Made by a program: the position numbers and the translations under genes. Shown here piece by piece: positions 46,888 to 56,487 of a DNA stretch of 64,000 bases (its first letter is position 1; every line of letters starts with the position of its first letter). The stretch covers positions 98,251-162,250 of the forward strand of contig DATCYF010000012.1 of the NCBI GenBank assembly GCA_036570425.1, in the 5' to 3' direction. The notes beneath the pieces are model-generated. The model was not told the DNA's origin. It saw only the letters and a program-made list of their open reading frames with translations, and made no database searches. Origin of the DNA: Rhizorhapis sp036570425. GTDB taxonomy: Bacteria > Pseudomonadota > Alphaproteobacteria > Sphingomonadales > Sphingomonadaceae.

Positions 46888-49662
46888 ATGAACGCAGTCG
46901 AAATTGAAGAAGCCGTAACCGCTTTGGCGGCTACCCCCTTCGACCGCGATGAGTTCCCTTTCGCGTTCCTACAAGCGTTCGGAAATAAGGAAACTACCCT
47001 CAGGAAGCTCAGGTCCGGGGCGTCGAACAAGTCTGACGTTGGCGGCGTCCTGCAAACCAGCAACATCCACATTGCCGTCGCCGACACTGGCAATGTGACC
47101 GCCAAGCTGGATGCACTTCGGGCCAGCCCCGCCACGACGCGGGCCAAAGCCAAGTTCATTTTGGCGACGGATGGCGAAGCGTTCGAGGCAGAGGATTTGC
47201 TTTCCGGCGAAACGGTCGCCTGCACCTTCGCCGAGTTCCCCGATCATTTCGGCTTCTTCCTGCCGCTTGCCGGGATCACCACCGTCAAGCAGGTGCGCGA
47301 AAGCTCGTTCGACATCCGCGCCACGGGTCGGCTCAACAAGCTCTACGTCGAGTTGTTGAAGGACAATCCCGATTGGGGCACTGCCGAGCGCCGCCCGGAC
47401 ATGAACCATTTTCTCGCGCGGCTAATCTTCTGTTTCTTCGCGGAAGACACCGACATATTCCACCGTAGCCATCCGTTCACCGGCACGGTTGAGAAAATGA
47501 GTGACCGGGACTCGTCCAACACCCATGAGGTGATCGGCGAGATTTTCCGGGCCATGAATACCGCGATCAAGGATCGCGCCGCATCCTCGCTTCCCCGCTG
47601 GGCCGATGCGTTTCCTTACGTCAACGGCGGGCTGTTTTCCGGCAGTCTGGATGTGCCGCGGTTCAGCAAGATCGCGCGGACATACCTGCTCCACATCGGC
47701 AATCTCGACTGGAAGAAGATCAACCCCGACATTTTCGGGTCGATGATTCAGGCTGTTGCCGACGACGATGAGCGCGGGGCCTTGGGGATGCACTACACAT
47801 CCGTTCCGAATATCTTGAAAGTGCTGAACCCGCTTTTTCTGGACGACCTTCGCGAGCATTTGGCCGAGGCGAACGACAATCCCCGCAAGCTTCTCAATCT
47901 CCGCAACCGCATGGCCCGCATCCGGGTTTTTGACCCGGCCTGTGGCAGCGGCAACTTCCTTGTCATTGCCTACAAGGAAATGCGGGCCATCGAAGCCATC
48001 ATCAACGAACGGCGCGGCGAGAAAGAGCGCAAGTCGGATATTCCGCTGACCAACTTTCGGGGCGTCGAGCTACGCGACTTCCCTGCCGAGATCGCCCGGC
48101 TGGCGCTTATCATCGCCGAGTATCAGTGCGACGTTCTCTATCGCGGGCAGCAACTCGCCTTGAATGAGTTTTTGCCGCTCAATGCTGAAAACTGGATCAC
48201 ATGCGGCAATGCGCTTCGGCTGGATTGGCTGTCCATCTGCCCACCGACCGGGACCGGGGTGAAGTTAGTTGGCGACGACCTTTTTAATACGCCATTGGAT
48301 CAAGCCCAGATCGACTTCGAGAATGAGGGTGGCGAAACATATATCTGCGGGAACCCCCCGTATCTCGGCTCAACGTGGCAGGACGAGGAGCAAAAATCTG
48401 ACTTGCAGGCGCTTTTTGCACATCGCGCGAAAAGCTGGAAGTCGCTCGACTATGTCGCCGGATGGTTCATCAAAGCAGCAGATTATGCGACGCACACGCC
48501 GACGGTATCCGCTTTTGTGTCTACCAACTCTATCTGTCAGGGACGGCAAGTTTCGACCCTTTGGCCGCTGATCTACGGGTCTGGAAACGAAATAGCCTTC
48601 GCCCACACCAGTTTCAAATGGAACAATCTTGCCAGCCACAATGCAGGTGTAACTGTCGTAATTGTTGGCATAAGTAACCATGCGGGTGCCTCACGATTGT
48701 TATACTCTATAGCCGATGACGGTCGCGATACGGTGAAGAAGGTCACCAATATAAATGCTTATCTGGTTCCGGCACCTAATGTTATCGTAAACTCTCTCGC
48801 AAAGCCGGTGGACGGGCGGCCTGAGTTCATTTCCGGAAATGTTGCGGATGATGATGGGCAATTGATTGCCAGCTCCATCACCGACTTTGGTGATATTTCA
48901 GGAAATGCCCGGCACATAATCAGGCCATTCTTAGGCTCTTTCGAATTTATCAATGGAAGGCAACGATACTGCCTTTGGGTTGAAGATGAGGATTTGGATG
49001 TAGCAAGATCGGAGCCAGAATTTGTAGCGCGATTTGAGAGAGTCAAAGCCAGGCGGAGCAGTGTAGGCGCAGGGCCAAGAGCTAAGGAGGCCGTTAATGT
49101 GCCTCACAAGTTCGCTTTTCGCTCCAATAGGGATGAGGTTGCGCTGGTTATCCCTCGAGTTTCATCTGAGAATCGTCCATTCCTTCCTGTGGGCCTTGTC
49201 GAAAGAGATATAATTCTAGGCGATCGTAACTTTGCTATTTATGATGCCCCCTTATGGAACTTGGCGCTCATTGCATCCCGGCTGCATTGGGTTTGGATCG
49301 GCACCGTTTGCGTTCGAATGCGGACTGATTTTTCTTACTCGAATACGATGGGCTGGAACACCTTCCCGGTGCCGCCCCTCACCGATAAGAACAAGGCCGA
49401 CCTAACCCGTTGTGCTGAAGACATATTGTTGGCGCGAGAGGCTCATTTCCCAGCCACAATCGCTGACCTTTATGACTCAGAGAAAATGCCTGTCGATCTG
49501 CGAGAAGCGCACGAGCGCAACGACGAAGTTCTGGAGCGCATCTATATCGGACGGCGGTTCCGCAACGATACCGAACGGCTGGAAAAGCTGTTCGATCTTT
49601 ACACCAAAATGACCGCGACGGCGGGAGCAACCAAGAAGCGGAAGGCAGGGGCGGCAGCGTGA
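46888..49662 (+). CDS. MmeI-like N6-adenine DNA methyltransferase, nuclease motif apparently lost
   Basis: First gene of the six-gene operon; 924 residues. Layout like MmeI/type IIL enzymes: an N-terminal region in the place of the nuclease (about 1-140), a helical spacer (RLIFCFFAEDTDIF), SAM-binding motif I DPACGSGNF (Asp349), catalytic motif IV NPPY (Asn489), a target-recognition region (about 560-830) and a C-terminal helical part. The N-terminal region lacks a visible D...ExK, so it probably only methylates. The recognition region is much lower in G+C than the N-terminus. It ends in a GTGA overlap with the helicase gene. Confidence 0.85.
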   Translation: MNAVEIEEAVTALAATPFDRDEFPFAFLQAFGNKETTLRKLRSGASNKSDVGGVLQTSNIHIAVADTGNVTAKLDALRASPATTRAKAKFILATDGEAFEAEDLLSGETVACTFAEFPDHFGFFLPLAGITTVKQVRESSFDIRATGRLNKLYVELLKDNPDWGTAERRPDMNHFLARLIFCFFAEDTDIFHRSHPFTGTVEKMSDRDSSNTHEVIGEIFRAMNTAIKDRAASSLPRWADAFPYVNGGLFSGSLDVPRFSKIARTYLLHIGNLDWKKINPDIFGSMIQAVADDDERGALGMHYTSVPNILKVLNPLFLDDLREHLAEANDNPRKLLNLRNRMARIRVFDPACGSGNFLVIAYKEMRAIEAIINERRGEKERKSDIPLTNFRGVELRDFPAEIARLALIIAEYQCDVLYRGQQLALNEFLPLNAENWITCGNALRLDWLSICPPTGTGVKLVGDDLFNTPLDQAQIDFENEGGETYICGNPPYLGSTWQDEEQKSDLQALFAHRAKSWKSLDYVAGWFIKAADYATHTPTVSAFVSTNSICQGRQVSTLWPLIYGSGNEIAFAHTSFKWNNLASHNAGVTVVIVGISNHAGASRLLYSIADDGRDTVKKVTNINAYLVPAPNVIVNSLAKPVDGRPEFISGNVADDDGQLIASSITDFGDISGNARHIIRPFLGSFEFINGRQRYCLWVEDEDLDVARSEPEFVARFERVKARRSSVGAGPRAKEAVNVPHKFAFRSNRDEVALVIPRVSSENRPFLPVGLVERDIILGDRNFAIYDAPLWNLALIASRLHWVWIGTVCVRMRTDFSYSNTMGWNTFPVPPLTDKNKADLTRCAEDILLAREAHFPATIADLYDSEKMPVDLREAHERNDEVLERIYIGRRFRNDTERLEKLFDLYTKMTATAGATKKRKAGAAA

Positions 49663-51719
49663 CAATAGAAAAGAAAACAGTTCCTTCCGTCTCGGTTTCT
49701 TATGCCCGCAACGGTAACACCAATAAAGCCAACGCCCTCGGCATGAGACCGATGCAGGAACGCGCCTATGAGAAGCGCGGCGAGCAATATCTTCTTATCA
49801 AGTCGCCCCCGGCGTCGGGCAAGAGCCGCGCCCTCATGTTCGTCGCGCTCGATAAGCTGGCGAACCAAGGCGTTCGCCAAGCCATCATCGTCGTGCCTGA
49901 AAAAAGCATCGGTTCCAGCTTTGCCGACGAGCCGCTGACCAAGTTCGGCTTCTGGGCCGACTGGACCGTTACCCCGAAATGGAACCTGTGCAACGCACCC
50001 GGCGAGGATGGCGGCAAGGTCAACAGCGTCGGCGCGTTCCTTGAAAGTGATGACAAGGTGCTGGTCTGCACCCATGCCACCTTCCGCTTCGCGGTGGAGC
50101 GCTTCGGCGTGGAGGCGTTCGACAACCGCCTGATCGCGGTGGACGAGTTTCACCATGTTTCCGCCAACCCAGATAATGTGCTGGGCAAACAGCTTGGTGA
50201 GTTTATCGCTCGCGACAAGGTGCATATCCTTGCCATGACGGGCAGCTATTTCCGGGGCGATGCCGAGGCCGTACTCGCGCCGCAGGATGAGGCGAATTTC
50301 GATACCGTCACCTACACCTATTACGAGCAGCTAAACGGCTACGAGTTTTTGAAGTCGCTCGACATTGGCTATTTCTTCTACTCCGGCGCTTATTCCGACG
50401 ACATCCTTGCCGTGCTGGACCCAACCGAGAAAACAATCATCCACATTCCCAACGTCAATTCGAGGGAAAGCACCGGGCAGAAGATCAAGGAAGTCGAACA
50501 CATCATCGAGGAGCTTGGCGAATGGCAGGGCATCGACCCCGCCACCGGGTTCCAGTTGGTCAAGACGGCGGATGGCCGCGTCCTTCGCATCGCCGACCTT
50601 GTGGACGATGATGCAGCCAAGCGGGACCGCGTTTCCGCCGCGCTAAAAGACCCGGCGCAGAAGAACAACCGCGACCATGTGGACATCATCATCGCGCTTG
50701 GTATGGCGAAGGAAGGCTTCGACTGGATTTGGTGCGAACACGCCCTCACGGTCGGCTATCGTTCCAGCCTGACTGAGATTGTGCAGATCATTGGTCGAGC
50801 CACCCGTGACGCACCGGGCAAGGCCCGCGCCCGTTTCACCAATCTGATCGCCGAACCGGATGCGGCAGAGGCCGCCGTGACTGAAGCCGTCAACGATACT
50901 TTGAAGGCTATCGCCGCCAGCTTGCTCATGGAACAGGTGCTTGCGCCCCGCTTCGAGTTCAAACCAAAAAACCCGACCAACGAGGCCACTCCCGGCTTCG
51001 ATTATGGCGAAGGCGGCTATCAGCCGGACAAATGCAATGTCGGATTCAACGAGGAGCGCGGCGCATTTCAGATCGAGATCAAAGGGCTGACCGAACCCAA
51101 ATCGCCCGAAGCCGCGCGCATTTGTCGCGAGGATTTGAACGAGGTGATCGCCAGTTTCGTGCAGGACAAGCCGTCCATCGAGCGCGGACTGTTCGATGAG
51201 GAGCTTGTTCCCGAGGAACTGACCCAGCTCCGCTTGGGCAAAATCATAAAGGACAAATATCCTGAACTTGACGAGGAGGATCAAGAGGCCGTGCGTCAGC
51301 ACGCCATAGCGGCCCTCAATCTCACCCAGCAGGCAAAGAAGATTGCCCTTGGCGATGACGGTTCCAGCGACGGGCCGGGCGTCAACACTGCGCTGATCGA
51401 CGGCGTTCGCAAATTCGCGATGGACGTGCGCGAACTCGACATTGACCTGATCGACCGGATCAATCCGTTTCAGGAAGCCTATGCCATCCTCGCCAAGACC
51501 ATGAGCGAGGACAGCCTGAAACAAGTTGCCGCTGCCATTTCCGCGCGGCGTACCAGCCTCACCCCCGAAGAGGCAAAGCAGCTTGCCGTGCGTGCGGTGC
51601 AGTTCAAGAAAGAACGCGGACGGCTTCCTTCGATCAGTTCAACCGACGCATGGGAAAAGCGCATGGCCGAAGGTGCTGCCGCGTTCGTGCGCTTCAAGGA
51701 TGAGGGCCGCTATGAGTGA
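49659..51719 (+). CDS. SF2 DEAD/DEAH-like helicase
   Basis: 686 residues, GTG start overlapping the methyltransferase stop. Walker A PPASGKS with Lys55, Walker B DEFH (Asp162-His165), motif III-like ILAMTGSYF, motif VI QIIGRATR (Gln376-Arg383). Resembles helicases of restriction systems (type III/ISP-like) and lacks a nuclease domain. Its C-terminal 40 residues (FKKERGRLP at 649-657) resemble the N-terminus of the next protein, suggesting a shared interaction module. Probably the DNA translocase of the system. Confidence 0.85.
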   Translation: MTIEKKTVPSVSVSYARNGNTNKANALGMRPMQERAYEKRGEQYLLIKSPPASGKSRALMFVALDKLANQGVRQAIIVVPEKSIGSSFADEPLTKFGFWADWTVTPKWNLCNAPGEDGGKVNSVGAFLESDDKVLVCTHATFRFAVERFGVEAFDNRLIAVDEFHHVSANPDNVLGKQLGEFIARDKVHILAMTGSYFRGDAEAVLAPQDEANFDTVTYTYYEQLNGYEFLKSLDIGYFFYSGAYSDDILAVLDPTEKTIIHIPNVNSRESTGQKIKEVEHIIEELGEWQGIDPATGFQLVKTADGRVLRIADLVDDDAAKRDRVSAALKDPAQKNNRDHVDIIIALGMAKEGFDWIWCEHALTVGYRSSLTEIVQIIGRATRDAPGKARARFTNLIAEPDAAEAAVTEAVNDTLKAIAASLLMEQVLAPRFEFKPKNPTNEATPGFDYGEGGYQPDKCNVGFNEERGAFQIEIKGLTEPKSPEAARICREDLNEVIASFVQDKPSIERGLFDEELVPEELTQLRLGKIIKDKYPELDEEDQEAVRQHAIAALNLTQQAKKIALGDDGSSDGPGVNTALIDGVRKFAMDVRELDIDLIDRINPFQEAYAILAKTMSEDSLKQVAAAISARRTSLTPEEAKQLAVRAVQFKKERGRLPSISSTDAWEKRMAEGAAAFVRFKDEGRYE

Positions 51720-52929
51720 CCTTGACCTTGATGAACTGCGGGATGAACTGTCCGATTTCGCTCAGCCAGAAAAGAAAGTTGGGCGCGGCCCACGCGAAGA
51801 ACGCATCATCGCGGGGTTCGAGGAAATCCAGCGTTTCACCGGTGAACATGGGCGCGCTCCGCAACACGGCGAGGATCGCGATATATTCGAACGGCTTTAT
51901 GCCGTGCGGCTGGACCGACTTCGTGCGTTGGAAGAATGCCGGTCGCTTCTTGCACCGCTCGACCGTCAGGAACTTTTGACCGGCGCAGAAATCGCTGCGC
52001 CTGTTTCCTCCGAAGACATGGACACCGACGCGCTCATGGCAGAGCTTGCCGGGGCGGCTGGTGATTCCGAAATCACCGACCTCCGCCATGTCCGCTCAAC
52101 CGCCGAAAAGCGCGCCGCCGAAGAAATCGCGAACCGCGAGCCTTGCCCCGACTTTGATCGCTTCAAGCCGCTGTTCGAGCAGGTGCGTATCGACCTTGAT
52201 TCCGGCGTTCGCATTACCCGACAGTTTGTGAAGGACGCCGGATTTTTGAAGGCGGACATCACCGAAGGCCAGTTTTTCATCCTTGGCGGTCAAGTCGCCT
52301 ATGTTGCGGAAGTCGGTGAAACCTTCCGCGCTCCTAACGGTGAAAGTGACGCTCGCTTGCGCGTCATCTACTCCAACGGGACGGAAAGCAATCTGCTACT
52401 CCGCTCGCTGCAACGGGCACTCTATAAAGATGAGGCTGGGCGGCGCATCACAGAGCCAACCGCTGGCCCGCTGTTTGCCGACGAAAGCGACGAAGAGGAT
52501 ATTGCGAGCGGGACAATCTATGTCCTTCGCAGCAAGGCCGACCACCCGCTTGTCGCTGCCAATCGCGATTTGCTGCACAAGATCGGCGTGACCGGCGGTG
52601 ACGTAGCGCGACGTATTGCCAATGCGAAGCTGGACCCGACCTTTCTCATGGCCGATGTGGAAATCGTAGCGACCTACACGCTCTACAACATTAATCGCGT
52701 GAAGCTCGAAAATCTGATCCATCGCATCTTCGCGCCCGCGCAACTAAACATCGAGATAAAAGATCGTTTCGGCAATCCGATAGTGCCGAGAGAGTGGTTT
52801 CTTGTTCCCAGATTTATTGTGGATGATGCTGTTACGCGGATCAAAGACGGAACAATTACGGATTTCGTCTATGATCCAAAAACCGCCACCCTACAGAAGA
52901 CGAGCGCGGATAACGGGGGCGTGGTATGA
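51712..52929 (+). CDS. GIY-YIG nuclease-family protein
   Basis: 405 residues. The C-terminal third is a GIY-YIG domain of the T5orf172/MUG113 type: GTIYVLRS (267-274) and KIGVT (290-294) as the two motif strands, Arg300-Arg301, and Glu333 in KLENLIHR as the likely metal ligand. The N-terminus (RFTGEHGRAP at 41-50) matches the helicase C-terminus in pattern. A longer open frame starts at 51526, but the ATG at 51712 overlapping the helicase stop fits the operon. It is a candidate effector nuclease. Confidence 0.8.
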   Translation: MSDLDLDELRDELSDFAQPEKKVGRGPREERIIAGFEEIQRFTGEHGRAPQHGEDRDIFERLYAVRLDRLRALEECRSLLAPLDRQELLTGAEIAAPVSSEDMDTDALMAELAGAAGDSEITDLRHVRSTAEKRAAEEIANREPCPDFDRFKPLFEQVRIDLDSGVRITRQFVKDAGFLKADITEGQFFILGGQVAYVAEVGETFRAPNGESDARLRVIYSNGTESNLLLRSLQRALYKDEAGRRITEPTAGPLFADESDEEDIASGTIYVLRSKADHPLVAANRDLLHKIGVTGGDVARRIANAKLDPTFLMADVEIVATYTLYNINRVKLENLIHRIFAPAQLNIEIKDRFGNPIVPREWFLVPRFIVDDAVTRIKDGTITDFVYDPKTATLQKTSADNGGVV

Positions 52930-54932
52930 GTAATGTCAACGTAAAACGCCTCGTGGAGAATATTCGCTCTGGGACGAGTGTCTATACCCCGCTCGTTGAG
53001 CTGGTCGTAAATGCTATTCAGGCTATTGATGAAAAGAAAATCGCCAACGGATTGATCGAGATCGAGGTGATCCGTAACGGTCAAGCAGATATAATCGACC
53101 GTCTTGAGGACGTGGATGGTTTCATTGTGAAGGACAATGGGATCGGCTTCACGAAGGATAATCGGGACTCATTCGACACGCTTTATACCGAGCAGAAAAT
53201 TACAGACGGCGGCAAAGGATTTGGCCGCTTCACATGCCTCAAATATTTTGACCGAGTAAAAGTCTCCAGTACGTTCGAAGACGGCGGTGAATATCATGAC
53301 CGTTCGTTCGGCATGGGCTTGGGAACGGACATCATCGTCGATGAGGAGGTCGCCCCTTCTCAGGAGCAGAAGAGCGGTTCCGTCGTCGAGATTTCGGGCA
53401 TCAAGTCCGTCAGGTTCCCCGATAAGCGGCTGGATATAATTAGCCGTGTCGTCGTCGAACGGCTGTTGCCCTATTTCGTTGACCGGGAGCGCAACTGTCC
53501 GCGCATCGTAATCCGGGACGCCAAAAATCCTGCCGCCCCCCTTTCACTCAACGACTATCTGGGCAAGGACGATAGCCAGATCGTTGAGATGAAGGTCGAT
53601 GAGGGCACGTTCACGCTGTCGGCGAATGATGAGCAAAAGGCTTTTCAGGTTCGGGTTTTCAAGTTCTTCTCTCCCCGTTCGGCAAAGAGCAAAGTCAGCT
53701 TGGTCGCCCATCGCCGAGAGGTTACGGACAACGCCCTTCAAGCCTACGTCCCGGAGTTTGCTGAGGAGTTCTACGAGCCGGGGCCGGATCAGGATTTGGC
53801 GAAGGGTCGGAATTTCGTCATCAAGGCGTATGTTTTCGGCGATTACCTGAACGACAATGTGTCGCTTGAGCGCGGCGAGTTTCGTTTCCAGACTGATGCC
53901 GATCTTCTCAACGGCATCTCCCAGACCGATATCGAGCAGCGAGCCGCAGAGATCGCCCAGACTTCGGTTGGCGCAGAGATCGCCGCGCGAAAGCAGCGGA
54001 AGCAGGCGCGCATCGTCGAATATGTGGAAACTCAAGCACCGTGGCATCGGAGCTTGAGCGGTGAAGTCGACTTCAGCGCGCTGCCGATGAAGCCGTCAAA
54101 TCAAGACATCGAACTTCATCTTCAGAAGAAAAAATTCGAGAAGGAGGTGACGACGAGGACGCAGGTGGCGGCAATCCTGAACTCAGACAACCCCGACGAT
54201 CTGGCCGAGAAGATCGACGAGATCATGAAGAATATTTCTGACACCAGCAAGAACGACCTCATCCATTACGTTTCGATGCGAAAGTGCGTTCTGGACATCT
54301 TTTCGAAATCTCTAGAATTGGATGCGGAAGGAAAATACAAATCCGAGGGTGAGGTGCATGACGTTATCATGCGACGGCGGAAGGACTCCGACGACCTTGA
54401 TTACGACGATCACAATTTATGGATTTTGGACGAGAGGCTTAACTTTACGTCCTATGTCTCCTCTGACAAGCCTATCGGTAAATCGAAAGGAGACCGGACA
54501 GATATCACCGTCTACAACAGGCGCGTCGCATTCCGTGGCGAAAACGAAGCCAGCAATCCCATCACAATTTTCGAGTTCAAGAAGCCCCAGCGGGACAACT
54601 TTGCCGATCCGTCATCGAAGGAAGACCCGATCCAGCAGATCGTCCGCTATGTGAACCAGATCAGGGAAGGAAAATTTAAAACCCCTGCCGGTCGTGACAT
54701 CCTCGTGAACAATACCACGCCGTTTTACGGCTACGTTGTGTGCGACCTGACGGCCAAGGTCAGGAAGTGGCTGGAACTTGAACAGCAGTTTACCCCCATG
54801 CCCGACGGCCTCGGGTGGTTCCGATGGTTTGGGAATATCAGTCTTTACATGGAAGTGATTAGCTGGACGAAGCTCCTTCGCGACGCAGAAATGCGTAACA
54901 AGGTATTTTTCAATAAGTTGGGCATTGACTGA
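52926..54932 (+). CDS. GHKL ATPase with C-terminal PD-(D/E)xK-like motif
   Basis: 668 residues, ATGA overlap with the gene before. The N-terminal GHKL fold (Hsp90/MutL/MORC-like) shows the N box ELVVNAIQAID (Glu25, Asn29), G1 KDNGIGF (Asp70) and G2 GGKGFGRF (95-102). In the C-terminal third Asp526 (RTDITVY) and Glu550-x-Lys552 (FEFKKP) have the spacing of a PD-(D/E)xK nuclease core, followed by a helical segment (PIQQIVRYVNQI). An ATP-dependent clamp or switch with nuclease activity is inferred. Confidence 0.8.
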   Translation: MSNVNVKRLVENIRSGTSVYTPLVELVVNAIQAIDEKKIANGLIEIEVIRNGQADIIDRLEDVDGFIVKDNGIGFTKDNRDSFDTLYTEQKITDGGKGFGRFTCLKYFDRVKVSSTFEDGGEYHDRSFGMGLGTDIIVDEEVAPSQEQKSGSVVEISGIKSVRFPDKRLDIISRVVVERLLPYFVDRERNCPRIVIRDAKNPAAPLSLNDYLGKDDSQIVEMKVDEGTFTLSANDEQKAFQVRVFKFFSPRSAKSKVSLVAHRREVTDNALQAYVPEFAEEFYEPGPDQDLAKGRNFVIKAYVFGDYLNDNVSLERGEFRFQTDADLLNGISQTDIEQRAAEIAQTSVGAEIAARKQRKQARIVEYVETQAPWHRSLSGEVDFSALPMKPSNQDIELHLQKKKFEKEVTTRTQVAAILNSDNPDDLAEKIDEIMKNISDTSKNDLIHYVSMRKCVLDIFSKSLELDAEGKYKSEGEVHDVIMRRRKDSDDLDYDDHNLWILDERLNFTSYVSSDKPIGKSKGDRTDITVYNRRVAFRGENEASNPITIFEFKKPQRDNFADPSSKEDPIQQIVRYVNQIREGKFKTPAGRDILVNNTTPFYGYVVCDLTAKVRKWLELEQQFTPMPDGLGWFRWFGNISLYMEVISWTKLLRDAEMRNKVFFNKLGID

Positions 54933-56487
54933 CAAATACGAGTGGGGTGGCGTGGAACTGGGGCAAGGATTTCCTGAATGGACGGAGCTGGGTCAGGACA
55001 GCGGGCTTGACCCTCTCGGGATGCAACGCCCGATTGAGGTGATCTATCAATCCCTTGTTCCCGGCATCAGTACGATCACGCTCCGATATCGCTATTATTC
55101 CTTTTTCCCGTTCATCCTTCGTCATTATGAAGAGAACATTCGGCATCCTGATCCGAAGGAGTTCAGGAAATTCCAGCGGCGATGCGAGGCGCTGTTCGCA
55201 CTGATTTGCACTCACGGGGAAGCCGAGCTTGGTATCACCGGATCGGACTGGGCGAACAAAAGGCTCAACGAGGTATCTGGCGACGGCGGCGTCATCGATT
55301 TCAGTGTTGGGGCTGATGCCGATGCCGACGAAAGCCTGCGATACCTGAGAAATAAGGGCGGTGCGTTCGGCGCGATCTACTCGACGCAGATGTCCGAGAT
55401 GGGGCTTGTCCACTTCCCCGGTCCCGATCAACCTAATCCAAACCCGGTATGCTCCGATATCGCGCTTCAGCTTGCGGACGCGGTCGCGTCCGAACTGGGC
55501 GATATAGCGGGCAGATTTTTCAAAGTCGTGGAAGCTGGCAAAATTGAGGCCTCCGAACTCGGTTCATTCGCGGCAATGAAGCCAACAAACCTGCAACCCG
55601 GTAGCCTTGAACACGCTCTGCTCAAGGATGTCCTGCTTGGCGTCAACGATCCGCGCGGCCTCACCGCCCAAATGCGGAGAAGCACGCTGAGGATGCTGCT
55701 TGAGATCACCGACACGTTCGGCTCAGTGCCTCGCGCCGAAGCAGTGAAATGGCATTGGTTCGAGAACGTGCCCGCCAGAGATTCCGCTGAACGCCATCAG
55801 GTTCCGCAGCTGTGGTTTCTCTATCAAGCCTGCGACCTGACGCGGCTTGCCTATGAAGTCATCCTCTCAGCCGCGCTCACGATGATAGACGCAGCCCCGC
55901 GCCGCCGAATGTCGCTGGGCGAATTGACGGATGAATTGGCCGATGCCGTTGAGATTGCCTCCGGCGAAAGCTGGGACGACTTTTCGGGCGGCATCAACGC
56001 GGAGGCGGAAGTCTCGTCAGCCCAACAATACGCGACCGCTATGCTGGACGCGATGAACGCGGGCGAAACAGCCCAGCAGGTGCAAAACGCCATATCGCTG
56101 ATCGCCATTCTAGCAGAGAAGGCAACGACGGAAGCTGCGTTAGTCGAAGAAGCCCTCAGCGGCGCGGATTATTTCCAGTCCCTTCGGACGGAAGCCCAGT
56201 TTCTTGGCCGGAACCGCGCTGGCGATGCGAGGCGGGTGATTTCGGATTTGATCCGCGAGCGAGTGTTGAAGCGGCATCTGTGGGTTGCCTCACGTAAATT
56301 CCGAAACCAGAAAGCTTACACCTTTCATATGGAGCCGGAAGAAGGCGTCCTGCGCTACCGTGCGCCGATCCGAGTTTCGCCCAGCAGCCCAAGGCTGGAT
56401 CAGGCACTCCGCTTCCTCCGCGATATCAGCCTCATTGATAACGGCGGCGTGACGCTCATCGGCAAGGCGGAACTGGCGGCGGCATGA
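54925..56487 (+). CDS. Unknown protein of defence-like operon, DUF6361-like
   Basis: 520 residues; TTG start at 54925 overlapping the upstream stop by eight bases. The region around residues 28-65 (PIEVIYQSLVPGISTITLR, YRYYSFFPFILRHYEE) resembles, from memory, DUF6361-type proteins found beside phospholipase-D-like and helicase genes; this cannot be checked here. No catalytic motif or membrane segment is evident; the second half is Ala/Glu-rich and helical. Probably a structural or target-recognition subunit. Confidence 0.65.
   Translation: MTDKYEWGGVELGQGFPEWTELGQDSGLDPLGMQRPIEVIYQSLVPGISTITLRYRYYSFFPFILRHYEENIRHPDPKEFRKFQRRCEALFALICTHGEAELGITGSDWANKRLNEVSGDGGVIDFSVGADADADESLRYLRNKGGAFGAIYSTQMSEMGLVHFPGPDQPNPNPVCSDIALQLADAVASELGDIAGRFFKVVEAGKIEASELGSFAAMKPTNLQPGSLEHALLKDVLLGVNDPRGLTAQMRRSTLRMLLEITDTFGSVPRAEAVKWHWFENVPARDSAERHQVPQLWFLYQACDLTRLAYEVILSAALTMIDAAPRRRMSLGELTDELADAVEIASGESWDDFSGGINAEAEVSSAQQYATAMLDAMNAGETAQQVQNAISLIAILAEKATTEAALVEEALSGADYFQSLRTEAQFLGRNRAGDARRVISDLIRERVLKRHLWVASRKFRNQKAYTFHMEPEEGVLRYRAPIRVSPSSPRLDQALRFLRDISLIDNGGVTLIGKAELAAA

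Noticed and set aside
51526..51711. Extended N-terminus of the GIY-YIG protein
   Set aside because: These 62 residues lie inside the helicase gene in another frame; the ATG at 51712 fits the overlapping operon layout.
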